Below are positions 44,138 to 54,479 of a stretch of 64,000 bases of DNA, piece by piece. The translations under genes and the position numbers were made by a program. A model generated the notes under the pieces. That model saw only the letters and a list, made by a program, of their open reading frames with translations. It searched no databases and was not told where the DNA came from. This stretch comes from Sphingobacteriales bacterium (GTDB lineage Bacteria > Bacteroidota > Bacteroidia > Chitinophagales > UBA2359). The first letter of the stretch is position 1. Every line of letters begins with the position of its first letter. The stretch spans positions 5,637,501 to 5,701,500 of the forward strand of contig CP064999.1 of NCBI GenBank assembly GCA_016700115.1, read 5' to 3'.

Positions 44138-44902
44138 TTAATTGTTAGGAGAACCTGAGTTTACCCAGGCTTCAATTTTATCAATAAAACAGGCATTCAG
44201 TGGTGGTTGTAAATATGGCATTGGAGTATAACTTGTACCGTTCAGAACTCCTATTAATTTACCTGAATTTGCAGTTGCCGATATTTGAGCATAATTCGTT
44301 AATAATTGTCCTCCCTGCGGGCTGCTTCCACTATGACATCCCATACAGTAGTTCTGAATGATGGGAAAAACAGTTGCACTAAAACTTACGTTCTCTGTAT
44401 TACATCCATTTGTTTCATCACAAGTTAAATTTTGAGCTCCTTGTGAGATCCATTGTCCAATAATGGAAATTTGAGCACTGCTTAACGGCGAATTCGGAGG
44501 CCGGGGCATAATTTTGTCAGGATCGTCTTCAGTTATAACTTCATAAATATCGCTTCCGTCTAAATCATTAGGTTCAACATCAGCAGTATTCATAACATTT
44601 ATATAGCTATCTAATATGACACCATCTTGATGTGAAGAAGCATCATGACAACCTGATTTTGCACAATTTGATAATAAAATTGGAAGTACGTCTCTTTCAA
44701 AATAGATTACATTTGGCAAACAAGGGTTATCGTTGATATCGGTAGTATCCGGTGGTGGCAATGTAGTGGTATCTATAGGGTTTGTAATTGTATCTAATGG
44801 ATTTTCATCTGGCAAAATAGGTTCGTGCTTACACGATTCGAATAATAAAACAAGTAAGAGGAATGTAACAAATAGCCCGGATGTTCTGAAAATCAGTGGC
44901 AT
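44138..44902 (-). CDS. Lipoprotein with two c-type heme motifs
   Basis: 254 residues with signal peptide and lipobox (LLLVLLFESCKHEP). After a Pro/Thr/Asp-rich spacer come two cytochrome-like domains. The first has CAKSGCH, a CxxxCH variant of the heme motif, with KIMPRPPNSPLSSAQISIIG; the second has CMGCH with YTPMPYLQPPLNACFIDKIE. The ending WVNSGSPNN matches the neighbouring single-heme lipoprotein. A role in electron transfer or in a surface assembly is likely but unproven. The family resembles planctomycete-type cytochrome domains. Confidence 0.78.
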   Translation of the reverse strand: MPLIFRTSGLFVTFLLLVLLFESCKHEPILPDENPLDTITNPIDTTTLPPPDTTDINDNPCLPNVIYFERDVLPILLSNCAKSGCHDASSHQDGVILDSYINVMNTADVEPNDLDGSDIYEVITEDDPDKIMPRPPNSPLSSAQISIIGQWISQGAQNLTCDETNGCNTENVSFSATVFPIIQNYCMGCHSGSSPQGGQLLTNYAQISATANSGKLIGVLNGTSYTPMPYLQPPLNACFIDKIEAWVNSGSPNN

Positions 44903-45000
44903 GTTTAAGTTTTAATATTAAACGAAGCTATTTTAAAAATATTTCGATGTTCAAACAAAAATATTTAAAAACTCAAAATAATTGGCTGGCGAACAAAGAA

Positions 45001-45031
45001 AACCCCCGTTTGGGGTTACCAAACGGGGGTT
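45001..45031. terminator. Terminator at the end of the 1184-residue gene
   Basis: AACCCCCGTTTGG pairs with CCAAACGGGGGTT around a 5 bp loop. On the minus strand the stem is followed by TTTCTTTG, after the stop at 45051; the plus strand has TTTTAA. Confidence 0.78.
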
Positions 45032-45050
45032 TTAAGAGTAAATTTAACTC

Positions 45051-48000
45051 TTATTCTTTGACAAACCGGATGGTTTGAACATCAAGTCCGTTATTCATTG
45101 ACAGGAAATAAATTCCGGAAGCATAATTTTTCACATCAATGCTTAAATTGTTTACCCCTTGTTGAGCTATTTTGCTGAGTGCTTCTATTTTACGGCCTGT
45201 TAAATCATAAATCGCAAATTCGACTTCACCAGACAATCCTGTGTTAAAAGTAATATTCAACAGATTAAATGCCGGAATTGGCGATACTTCTACAAAACCT
45301 AAATTTGCCACATTGCGTTGCAAAACAATTATTCCGGAAGCAAGTGAAGTTGTACCGTCAAAATCAGTTTGAACAAGTCTGTAATAGCTGATACCTGAGG
45401 GTGCATTTTTATCAAGAAGTTCATAACTACGTGAAGTGCTCACAGTTCCTGCACCTTTAACTATCCCGACAGTGGTAAAATTAATGCCATCTGCCGAACG
45501 GGTTAAGGTAAAGTAATCGTTATTAGTTTCAGTGGCTGTTGTCCATGAAAGAAGGTTTCCTTGTGGCAAAACAATGCCATCAAAACGGAGCATCGAAACA
45601 GGAGTTGGGTTACAATCAATTATTCTGCTTTCACTGTAAGCACAACCACCACCATCGCTTACACCTATTAGATAAGCAGCATCTGAGGGGTAAGGTGCCG
45701 ATTGAATTGTTGAGGAAAATTGGTCATCCATATCTCCGAAAACAGTATATAAAGCACCATTGTCAAAAGCAGGATATCCACCACTTGCTGAAATCGTCAA
45801 CGTATATTCAAAAGTGAACGGATCGCATATTGGTTGAATGTCCACAATAAGTGGGTCTAAAAACACAACAGGCTGACTTTCTGAAATATCTGTACAGGCA
45901 TCACCAAGATCAGGAATTCCATCACTATCCTCATCAGTCCTACCTACAACAGTAGTAATATAATATAAGGTATTATTAACTGCTCCGTTCAAGTCAGAAG
46001 CAGCAAACGTGATGGATTCGGCAGGATCAGATGGGGTTGCAAATACACCAATTATACCTCCATCATTAACGTCGGCAGTTGTATGAACTAAATAAACACC
46101 AAACTCACCACTATCAGTATCTACTATCAATCCTTCAGATAGCGCAGAGGCTAAATTACCATCACAAACAGTTTGCAATAACGTTGACATATTTCCTGCA
46201 TCAGGAGCACAAGCACATGATACTACCAATACTAAGCTTGCATTACAACCATTATCATCAGAAGCTTCAATTAAATATGTGCCATCATCCAACAATTCTC
46301 CATCCGAAATCGGATCACCATTTAAGCTAAATGAAAATGGTGCTACTCCATCAACTGTATTTAAAAGAATTCCCGATTCACAATTATAGTCAACCAAAAG
46401 TGTGGTCAGGTTATTCACTGTTAAAACATTATCTACCGCATTGGAACAACCGTTTGCATCAGTGGCAACAATTGTGTAAGTTCCGTTAGTTAGTATATCA
46501 TCATTTTCAACAGGGGTACCGTTAGCTGTAAATGAATAAGGCTCAACACCTCCGGATGAGGAAACAAACAATCCGGTCAAACAAGTATATGCTGAAGCAA
46601 CTTCAATAACAACTCCTTCGCAGGGGTCGGGCAAAGCACAACTTTCAGGTGCAGTTATGAAATCATCGGCAACTATTGCACATCCCACATTATCTGAAAA
46701 GAATACCGATACACTAAAAGTTGCACCGTCGGCTATTAAATTGGTAAGTATAACGGTTTGGGGACTTGTAGCAATAGCATAAGCCTGGCCATTTACCATT
46801 AAATCACCGGAAGCAGGGGCATCTTCGTATGTAATCGTTATTTCTTGAGTATAGGTATTGGTTAATGGATCACAAGCGCTTTGTGTACCGGCTGTAATAT
46901 CTGTAATTGCACAATTCAATACAACTTCGCAATTTGCCGGTGCTGTAAATAAATCATCCACTGCAAAATTACAACCTGCATCGTCAGAAAATGATGCTGT
47001 AACACTTACCATCAAGCCATCAGCAGTTAATCCGTTTAACGTTACTGTTTGCGGACTTCCTGTAACAGCAAAAGATTGTCCATTTACTACTAAATCTCCG
47101 GTATTGGGGGCATCTGTATAAGAAACCGTAATTTCCTGAGTATAAGTGTTAGTTAATGGATCGCAAATGCTTTGTGTACCGGCTGTAATATCTGTAATTG
47201 CACAATTCAATACAACTTCGCAATTTGCCGGTGCTGTAAATAGGTCATTTACTACACTATTACAAGCCGTGTCATCGGTAAAAGCAGCCATAACTGTTAC
47301 ATTTCCTCCATCAGCAACCAAACCATTAAGTGTTTCTGTTTGAGGGCTTCCTGTAATTGCAAATGATTGACCATTAATCATTAAGTTGCCTCCAAGAGGT
47401 GCATTTTCATAAGTAACGGTTATTTCCTGAGAGTAGGTGTTTGTAATAGGATCACATGTACTTTGAGCACCGGCTGTTAAACTGGTAATAGCACAAAAAG
47501 GAATCACCTCACAATTAGCTGGAGCTGTAAAAAGGTCATTTACTACACTATTACAAGCTGTGTCATCGGTAAAAGCAGCCATCACTGTTACATTTCCACC
47601 ATCAGCAACCAAACCGTTTAGTGTTTCTGTTTGGGGGCTTCCTGTAATTGCAAAGGATTGACCATTAATCATTAAGCTGCCTCCAAGAGGTGCATTTTCA
47701 TAAGTAACGGTTATTTCCTGAGAGTAGGTGTTTGTTATAGGGTCACATGTACTTTGAGCACCGGCTGTAATACTTGTAATAGCACAAACCGGTACTACTA
47801 TGCAGTTAGCAGGTGCGGTAAATAAATCTGAAGATGATAATGAACAAGCGTTATCATCAGTAAAAAAGGCATTCACACTGACCAAAGCTCCATCAGCATT
47901 TAAACCGGTCAAAGTTACAGTTTGCGGACTTGCAGTAATATCAAAAACCTGACCGTTAACTGATAACTGCCCGCTTGCCGGACTGTCCTGATATGTTACA

Positions 48001-48605
48001 ACAATCTCCTGAGTGTATGTATTGGTGTTCGGGTTACAAATTCCTTGAACTCCCGTTTGTAAGTCTGTAATTTGGCATACCGGAACGGCACAAAGCAAAG
48101 AAATTCCTCCAAAAATATCCGGATTAGAAGTATAAAATTCCTGAAAATTATTATCAGAACCAAATGTTTGAGTTGCTTCAAACAATAATCCAGAAGGCAA
48201 ATTACCATCCAAAACATCAAAAGTCAGGGTTGCCAACTCGTTGGGAAGATTACTAAAAGATTCGGTTTGCGAATTGGCGGCTCCATTCCAAAAGGCATTA
48301 AACTGGGTTATTCCGTCTAATACTTGTACTCCGTTTCCATAGTTACCGCTAAATCCTGGTGCAATTGTTACCTGAAGGTTCGACAATGCAAGTGAATTAA
48401 AATACAAAAACAAATTCCAATTGTCCACAAGATATTCCACATCAGAATTAGCGTACAGAGTTAGAGTAAGTTGTGGAGGCGCAGAAGTGCAGTTTAATGT
48501 TACATTATCTACTGTCACATTAAAACTTTGAGCTTTCACGTTGATTGAGCCAAGCAGCACTAGAGCAAATAAGCAAAGAAAAAATGTAAAATTTCTCAAC
48601 TGCAT
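45051..48605 (-). CDS. T9SS-exported giant cohesin-like repeat protein (1184 aa)
   Basis: Signal peptide (MQLRNFTFFLCLFALVLLGS), then a cohesin-like beta domain at about 27-172 (LVDNWNLFLYFNSLALSNLQ, GNGVQVLDGITQFNAFWNGA). Five repeats of about 94 residues follow (177-650), each with C-A-I-T, NTYxQEITVTY, GQSFAITGSPQT and DLFTAPANCE; repeats 2 and 3 are nearly identical. Two SprB-like segments (TANGTPVENDDILTNGTYTI) come next, then a region shared with the neighbouring gene, and finally a T9SS type A sorting domain (PAFNLLNITFNTGLSGEVEF, GIYFLSMNNG, QTIRFVKE). Cell-surface display is predicted. Confidence 0.88.
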   Translation of the reverse strand: MQLRNFTFFLCLFALVLLGSINVKAQSFNVTVDNVTLNCTSAPPQLTLTLYANSDVEYLVDNWNLFLYFNSLALSNLQVTIAPGFSGNYGNGVQVLDGITQFNAFWNGAANSQTESFSNLPNELATLTFDVLDGNLPSGLLFEATQTFGSDNNFQEFYTSNPDIFGGISLLCAVPVCQITDLQTGVQGICNPNTNTYTQEIVVTYQDSPASGQLSVNGQVFDITASPQTVTLTGLNADGALVSVNAFFTDDNACSLSSSDLFTAPANCIVVPVCAITSITAGAQSTCDPITNTYSQEITVTYENAPLGGSLMINGQSFAITGSPQTETLNGLVADGGNVTVMAAFTDDTACNSVVNDLFTAPANCEVIPFCAITSLTAGAQSTCDPITNTYSQEITVTYENAPLGGNLMINGQSFAITGSPQTETLNGLVADGGNVTVMAAFTDDTACNSVVNDLFTAPANCEVVLNCAITDITAGTQSICDPLTNTYTQEITVSYTDAPNTGDLVVNGQSFAVTGSPQTVTLNGLTADGLMVSVTASFSDDAGCNFAVDDLFTAPANCEVVLNCAITDITAGTQSACDPLTNTYTQEITITYEDAPASGDLMVNGQAYAIATSPQTVILTNLIADGATFSVSVFFSDNVGCAIVADDFITAPESCALPDPCEGVVIEVASAYTCLTGLFVSSSGGVEPYSFTANGTPVENDDILTNGTYTIVATDANGCSNAVDNVLTVNNLTTLLVDYNCESGILLNTVDGVAPFSFSLNGDPISDGELLDDGTYLIEASDDNGCNASLVLVVSCACAPDAGNMSTLLQTVCDGNLASALSEGLIVDTDSGEFGVYLVHTTADVNDGGIIGVFATPSDPAESITFAASDLNGAVNNTLYYITTVVGRTDEDSDGIPDLGDACTDISESQPVVFLDPLIVDIQPICDPFTFEYTLTISASGGYPAFDNGALYTVFGDMDDQFSSTIQSAPYPSDAAYLIGVSDGGGCAYSESRIIDCNPTPVSMLRFDGIVLPQGNLLSWTTATETNNDYFTLTRSADGINFTTVGIVKGAGTVSTSRSYELLDKNAPSGISYYRLVQTDFDGTTSLASGIIVLQRNVANLGFVEVSPIPAFNLLNITFNTGLSGEVEFAIYDLTGRKIEALSKIAQQGVNNLSIDVKNYASGIYFLSMNNGLDVQTIRFVKE

Positions 48606-48923
48606 AATACTTAATTTAATTTTAAATCAGAGTAATTCATTTTGTAAAACCAATCTCCTTCCATAGATTCGTTTATTTATTAACATAAACAAAATCAGGA
48701 GTTTTTAAATATTCAAATGCAAACTTACAACTTGGCAGGTTATTTTTTGCTATCAGAGTCAATATTTTACAATAATCATTATACTATACTACAATTTCCT
48801 GACATTTCATGAATTTCCAAATGCATTTTGCCAGGAGTCCAGTTCTATACCTGATAATATAAAAAAGCCCTGCTTCAATTATTGAAGCAGGGCTAATTTT
48901 CAGATTTTAACTAATGAAATCTG
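48606..48923. other. Intergenic gap between the two T9SS giant genes
   Basis: The 318 bp hold the terminator of the upstream giant gene (48861-48894) and AT-rich sequence that presumably carries the promoter of the 1184-residue gene. No further feature is recognised. Confidence 0.6.
48861..48894 (-). terminator. Rho-independent terminator of the 1814-residue gene
   Basis: AGCCCTGCTTCAAT (48866-48879) pairs with ATTGAAGCAGGGCT-type sequence to 48894; on the minus strand it is followed by TTTTTT. Confidence 0.85.
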
Positions 48924-51900
48924 TTATTCTTTTACGAATCTGGTAGTTTGAACGTTCAGACCGTTGTTGATAGTGATAAAGTAAACACCTGCAGAATAGT
49001 TTGAAACATCAAAACTAACATTGTTCAACCCATTTTGAGCCAAAACAATATGGCTTGAAATTAAACGACCTGCAACATCATGGATTACGAATTTCACTTC
49101 ACCACCCAGGCTTGTGTTATAGCTTACAGTCAAAGTATTTGCAGTTGGAATTGGAGCTACATCTACAAATCCAAAAGGAGCAGCATCGCGACGAAGCGTA
49201 ATTACTTCTGAAGCAATAGTTGTTGTTCCATCGAAGTCGGTTTGCTCTAAGACATAATAGCTAAGTCCATTTGGTGCATTTTTGTCTAAGAATTCATAGC
49301 TATTTGCTATAATGCTGTTACCAACACCTTTAACCGTACCAATAGCATTAAAGTTAACCCCATCTACTGAACGTTTGAGAGTAAAGAAATCATTATCAGT
49401 TTCAGTAGCTGTTGTCCAGTTAAGCATATTTCCTTCTGCTAAAACTTTACCATCAAAAGTGAGCAAGGTAATTGGAGTAGGTTTACAGGTAACCAAATTG
49501 TTTTCGGTATAAGAACATCCTGCATCGTCTGTAACACCAATAAAATATTCACTTCCTGAAGCATAACCTGCTACCAATACAGACTCTGAAATCTGACCGT
49601 TGAAATCGCCAAATACTGTATAAAGTGCGCTGGGGTCAAATTCGGGATAAGAACCGGACACTGCTATCACCAAAGTGTATTCCTGTGTATCATCATTACA
49701 GATGGGTTGAATATCTACTAATAATGGATTTAAGAATACGATGGGAGTGCTGTCAGAAACATCTGTACAAATGTCGCCTAAATCGGGAAGTCCATCTCCG
49801 TCAAAGTCATTTTGACCTACAATAGCACTTACATAATATACGGTGTTAGTTGTTGCTCCCGGAACATCAGCTAATGCAATAGAAACTGCATCGGTAACAT
49901 TGAATGGAACAGCAAAAACAGCCAATACATCGCCATCTCCAAGATCGGGGGCTGTATGTACTACATAAAATCCTACTTCTTCAACATCTATTTCTATACC
50001 AACTGAAAGAACGGAAGCAGAAGCTCCATCACAAACAGGTTGTAATTCGTCTGACATATCACCGGCCTCAGGTGTACATTCAATTACACAAGGTTCAGGA
50101 GGACAAACCAAAATATCTCCGACAGTACACAAGAAACCATCGCTCACGATATCTACTTTGAAACATGGTAATCCGTTGGGGAAAGGACCTGAAACCAATA
50201 CACCTGCTCCAAGAATAGGATCCCAAGGTATGAAGTAAGGCGGCAAGTTTGTACCATATCCACCGACATTAGCGTAAGCAGGGAAACCTCCGTTTGCAAT
50301 AAGTCTAACAAAGAAACCACCATCCACAGTTGGGTCACAGAATGTTTCCCAATCTAAAGTAACCTGGGTTAAAACAACAGCTTCTGCAGGAGTTGAAACA
50401 TCAAAACAAGCATCTCCGCTTTGGGCTAAAAGGTCTGCTATATTTGTGCCAACACCAAAAGTTGGTGCGCTTGCATCAGCATAGTTAACAGCATAGACAG
50501 AATAAGTTCCTGAAGGAATATTTGTCAAATCGCCGGATGCAGAAATGGCTAAAATATTACCGGCACCATCAACGATGAAATAGCTTTGCGAATAACCTGC
50601 AGAATTGTTAAACCCTGTTGCAGCTATGTCAAAACCTCCTAATCCCAAACTATCGGCGCAAGACAAATTAAATGAATTGTTTAAGATACCTGCGTTCGCA
50701 TCACAACTTTGTACCGTCACAGTAATAGTTGATGAAGCAGATGCGCCATTAGAATCCTGAATAGTATATGATATGACAACATTACCTGTAAATCCGGGGG
50801 TAATTGCAAATGTTACCTGACCACCTGCTGTAAAGTTTGTTACACTACCTGCTCCGGAAGGAGAAACACCATCAATACTTACTAATGAAATCGGATCGCC
50901 ATCGGGATCACTATCATTGGGTAGTACATTTATAGTTACAGTTGCAGTTCCTTCTAAAGCAACAATTGCATCCGGATTAGCAACAGGTGCTTGATTGCAA
51001 TTTCCAACTGTTAATACGGTCGTGCCTGAACATCCATTGGCATCGGTTGCAGAAATAATATACACTCCTTCGGGAAGGAAAGTGCCATTTAAAGGCCCGA
51101 AGCTATATGGACCTGTTCCGCCACTTGCACTTACTGATAAACCGGTAGCACAGCTATATGTAGCTGAAACACTGATAGTTACTCCATCGCATGGGCCGGG
51201 TGTAATGCCGCAATCAACAGTAACTGTACCCGGGAATGAACCAGAGCAACCATTAGCATCTGTAACTGAAAAAGTATGGGTGCCATCAGCTAAGAAAGAA
51301 CCATCAGTAACCGGTGTTGTACCATCTGCTATAATAGTGTAAGGAGAAGTGCCATTACCTATAGAAGTAAAAGACAGACCGTTTTCACAATCGTAGGTTG
51401 CAGCAACAAGGAAATCAACTCCATCGCAAGGTCCGCCTGTACCACCACAGTTAACAGTTAAGCCGGCAATGTTTCCGGAACAACCGTTTCCGTCAACAGC
51501 ATTAAACTGATAGAAGCCGTTTGCTAAAATCGTTCCATTACCTACTGAGCTACCTTGGGTAGTCGAGAAACTATAAGAGCCTGTTCCACCGGTAGCACTG
51601 ATGCTAAGTCCTGTAAGGCAGTTGTAAGATACGGTTAAATTTATGCTTGATACAGTAATAGTTGCACTACCTGCACAACCATTATCATCAAAAGCTGTAA
51701 TAATGTATGCACCATCGGGAAGGAAAGATCCATTGCCTACTGAAAATCCATTGGTCATAAAAGTAAACGAACCCGTTCCGCCAGAGGCACTGACTGATAA
51801 TCCTGAATTGCAGTCATAAGATGCAGTAACATCTATAGTAACTCCAACACAAGAAATACAATCTACATCTAATCCAACACTTCCAGTACAACCATTTTCG

Positions 51901-54368
51901 TCTGTTGCTACTATAGTATAAGAACCATTTGCCAAAACAGCACCACTTTCTAAATTAAAAGTATATTCACCATCTCCACCTGTGGCAGATACCACTAAGC
52001 CGGTAGCACAATTATACGTAGCCGTTACCTCAATATCTACACCGGTACAACCGGTTGAAATACAATCAACTACTAATCCGGATTGTGTGCCTGTGCAACC
52101 ATTTACATCAGTAGCTACAATTGTATAGGTACCATTAGGCAGGAAAGAACCGCTCGTAACCGCAATACCATTGGCCGTGATGTTAAAGCTACATCCACCG
52201 CAAGTGCCACCATTAACTAAAACGTCCAAGCCGAGGTCGCAGTCATAAGAAGCATCCACATCAATCACTACGCCTGTACACAGGTCACATCCAACGCTTA
52301 GAGTAGTGGTAGCAACACAACCATTGGAATCAGAACCATTAATGGTATAGGTGCCATCAATTAAGAAACTTCCATTAGTTACCGGTGTTCCATCTGCGGT
52401 GAATAAGAATGGGCCGACACCACCTGTTGTATTAAATGTTAGTCCGTTTACACAGCTATATGAAACTGATAATGCGGTTAGACTATTGACAACTAAAGTG
52501 AATGGAGTAGAATCTGAACAACCGTTTGAGTCGGTTGCAACAATCGTATAGGTACCATTTGCTAAAGCATCGCCATTATTAACGGGATTGCCGTTGGCAG
52601 TGAAGGTATAAGAGCCTGAACCACCGGTTGATGAGAGTTGTAAGTTAGTGGTGCAATTATAAGTTGCGGTACCATTTACAATAACGCCCAAACATGGATC
52701 TACTATTGCACAACTTTCAGGAGCAACAAAAACATTCGTATTTGTCAATGAGCAACTTGGATTAGCAGTAAAAGAGGCGGTAACATTTACCCCGGCTCCG
52801 TTTGCGTTCAATCCGGTAAGGGTTACTGTTTGAGGACTGCCGGTGATGGCAAAATTTTGACCATTAACAGTTAATTGACCGGAAGCAGGTGGGTTCACAT
52901 AAAGAACAGTAACCTGTTGGGTATATGTATTGGTTGCCGGAACACATGCAGTTTGAACTCCTGCAGATAGTCCGGTAATATTACAAACCGGAGTACAGTT
53001 AGCAGGTGCAGTAAACAAACCATTTACTGTTAGCGCGCAACCGGGATTCACCGAAAAACTGGCTGTAACGTTAACAGGGTTTCCGTCAGCAGCAAGTCCG
53101 GTTATCGTTACTGTGCGTGGGCTGGTGCCAATAGTAAAAGATTGACCACTTACCACTAAGTTCCCTACCGGAGGTGGGTTGCTAAAAGTAATGGTTACCT
53201 GTTGTGTATAAGTATTGGTTGCAGGATCGCAGGCAGTTTGAGTTCCTGCAGTTATGCTGCTGATATTACAAACCGGTGCACAACTTGCAGGGGCGGTAAA
53301 TAAATCATTGGCAGTTAAAGTACAACCGGGGTCAGCTGTAAAAGATGCAGTTACACTGACACTGTTGCCATTTGCAGTCAAACCGGTCAGGGTTACAGTT
53401 TGTGGGCTGCTTGTAATGGCAAAGTTTTGGCCATTTACCGTTAACTGACCACTTGCAGGCTGGTTGCTATAAGTTACTGTAACCTGTTGTGTGTAAGTAT
53501 TAGAAGCAGGAACACAAGCAGTTTGAGTACCTGCAGTTATGCCACTGATATTACAAACCGGTGCACAACTTGCTGGGGCAGTAAACAAACTGTTGGTAGT
53601 TAAAGTACATCCCGGTTCTGCGCTGAAGGATGCAGTTACGTTAACTGCATTACCATTTGCGGTCAGACCTGTTAAAATTACAGCCTGAGGGCTGGAAGTA
53701 ACAGGAAAGCTTTGACCATTAACAATTAAGTTTCCACCTGCAGGCGGGTTGCTGTAGTTAACAGTTACTACCTGAGTATAAGTATTTGAAGCAGGAACAC
53801 ATGCGCTTTGAGCACCGGCAACCAAACTGTTGATAGAACATGGCCCTGCCGGACAAGCCAATGTAATACCTCCAAACAAACTACCATCAGCAAGATAATA
53901 TTCGTTAAAGCTGTTGTCAGTTCCAAAGGTTTGAGCAATTTCAAATAATAACCCGGTAGGCAAGGCATTGTTAACAATATCAAATGTTACAGTTACCAAC
54001 AGTGTTGGTGTGGTACTGAAACTTTGGGTTTGTCCGTTTGCTGCTCCATTCCAAAAGGCATTAAATTGTGTAATACCAACAAGGACATCCACACCGTTAC
54101 CATAGTTGCCGGTAAATCCGGGAGCAAACGTAATTTGCGGGTTGGTAATTGCATTTTGGTTAAAATACAAAAAGGCATTCCAGTTATCTACTAAATAAGC
54201 AGAAGTGGAAGTTGCCGATAGGGTGAATGTTACAGTTGGTGTTCCTCCGGAGCAATCTACTGTAGGAGCGCCGACTACAATCCCAAAGTTTTGCGCAAAC
54301 GCATTATTTGAGAATAAAAAGGCGAGCACCATGCAACTCAAGGCAATTGTAAAGTTTTTTAATTGCAT
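48924..54368 (-). CDS. T9SS-exported giant cohesin-like repeat protein (1814 aa)
   Basis: Signal peptide (MQLKNFTIALSCMVLAFLFS) and cohesin-like domain (about 27-175, LVDNWNAFLYFNQNAITNPQ). Four repeats of about 94 residues follow (CNISGITAGTQTACVPASNT, GQLTVNGQNFAITSSPQT, NDLFTAPASC), then about ten SprB-like segments (GTYTIVATDSNGCS type) to about residue 1100. A cadherin/Big-like domain (PVANPDAIVALEGTATVTIN, NDSDPDGDPISL) and further surface modules come next, and last a T9SS sorting domain ending NNVSFDVSNYSAGVYFIT and VQTTRFVKE. A paralogue of the next gene downstream. Likely surface adhesin or scaffold. Confidence 0.88.
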   Translation of the reverse strand: MQLKNFTIALSCMVLAFLFSNNAFAQNFGIVVGAPTVDCSGGTPTVTFTLSATSTSAYLVDNWNAFLYFNQNAITNPQITFAPGFTGNYGNGVDVLVGITQFNAFWNGAANGQTQSFSTTPTLLVTVTFDIVNNALPTGLLFEIAQTFGTDNSFNEYYLADGSLFGGITLACPAGPCSINSLVAGAQSACVPASNTYTQVVTVNYSNPPAGGNLIVNGQSFPVTSSPQAVILTGLTANGNAVNVTASFSAEPGCTLTTNSLFTAPASCAPVCNISGITAGTQTACVPASNTYTQQVTVTYSNQPASGQLTVNGQNFAITSSPQTVTLTGLTANGNSVSVTASFTADPGCTLTANDLFTAPASCAPVCNISSITAGTQTACDPATNTYTQQVTITFSNPPPVGNLVVSGQSFTIGTSPRTVTITGLAADGNPVNVTASFSVNPGCALTVNGLFTAPANCTPVCNITGLSAGVQTACVPATNTYTQQVTVLYVNPPASGQLTVNGQNFAITGSPQTVTLTGLNANGAGVNVTASFTANPSCSLTNTNVFVAPESCAIVDPCLGVIVNGTATYNCTTNLQLSSTGGSGSYTFTANGNPVNNGDALANGTYTIVATDSNGCSDSTPFTLVVNSLTALSVSYSCVNGLTFNTTGGVGPFLFTADGTPVTNGSFLIDGTYTINGSDSNGCVATTTLSVGCDLCTGVVIDVDASYDCDLGLDVLVNGGTCGGCSFNITANGIAVTSGSFLPNGTYTIVATDVNGCTGTQSGLVVDCISTGCTGVDIEVTATYNCATGLVVSATGGDGEYTFNLESGAVLANGSYTIVATDENGCTGSVGLDVDCISCVGVTIDVTASYDCNSGLSVSASGGTGSFTFMTNGFSVGNGSFLPDGAYIITAFDDNGCAGSATITVSSINLTVSYNCLTGLSISATGGTGSYSFSTTQGSSVGNGTILANGFYQFNAVDGNGCSGNIAGLTVNCGGTGGPCDGVDFLVAATYDCENGLSFTSIGNGTSPYTIIADGTTPVTDGSFLADGTHTFSVTDANGCSGSFPGTVTVDCGITPGPCDGVTISVSATYSCATGLSVSASGGTGPYSFGPLNGTFLPEGVYIISATDANGCSGTTVLTVGNCNQAPVANPDAIVALEGTATVTINVLPNDSDPDGDPISLVSIDGVSPSGAGSVTNFTAGGQVTFAITPGFTGNVVISYTIQDSNGASASSTITVTVQSCDANAGILNNSFNLSCADSLGLGGFDIAATGFNNSAGYSQSYFIVDGAGNILAISASGDLTNIPSGTYSVYAVNYADASAPTFGVGTNIADLLAQSGDACFDVSTPAEAVVLTQVTLDWETFCDPTVDGGFFVRLIANGGFPAYANVGGYGTNLPPYFIPWDPILGAGVLVSGPFPNGLPCFKVDIVSDGFLCTVGDILVCPPEPCVIECTPEAGDMSDELQPVCDGASASVLSVGIEIDVEEVGFYVVHTAPDLGDGDVLAVFAVPFNVTDAVSIALADVPGATTNTVYYVSAIVGQNDFDGDGLPDLGDICTDVSDSTPIVFLNPLLVDIQPICNDDTQEYTLVIAVSGSYPEFDPSALYTVFGDFNGQISESVLVAGYASGSEYFIGVTDDAGCSYTENNLVTCKPTPITLLTFDGKVLAEGNMLNWTTATETDNDFFTLKRSVDGVNFNAIGTVKGVGNSIIANSYEFLDKNAPNGLSYYVLEQTDFDGTTTIASEVITLRRDAAPFGFVDVAPIPTANTLTVSYNTSLGGEVKFVIHDVAGRLISSHIVLAQNGLNNVSFDVSNYSAGVYFITINNGLNVQTTRFVKE

Positions 54369-54479
54369 AATATTTAAATTTTTTATTTTTAATTGCGGAT
54401 AGACAAAAAACTGTCGGTTGTTTTATTGTTTATCTGAGATTTCAGAAACATGAAGTTATCTGATTTTTGAATAACCTTT

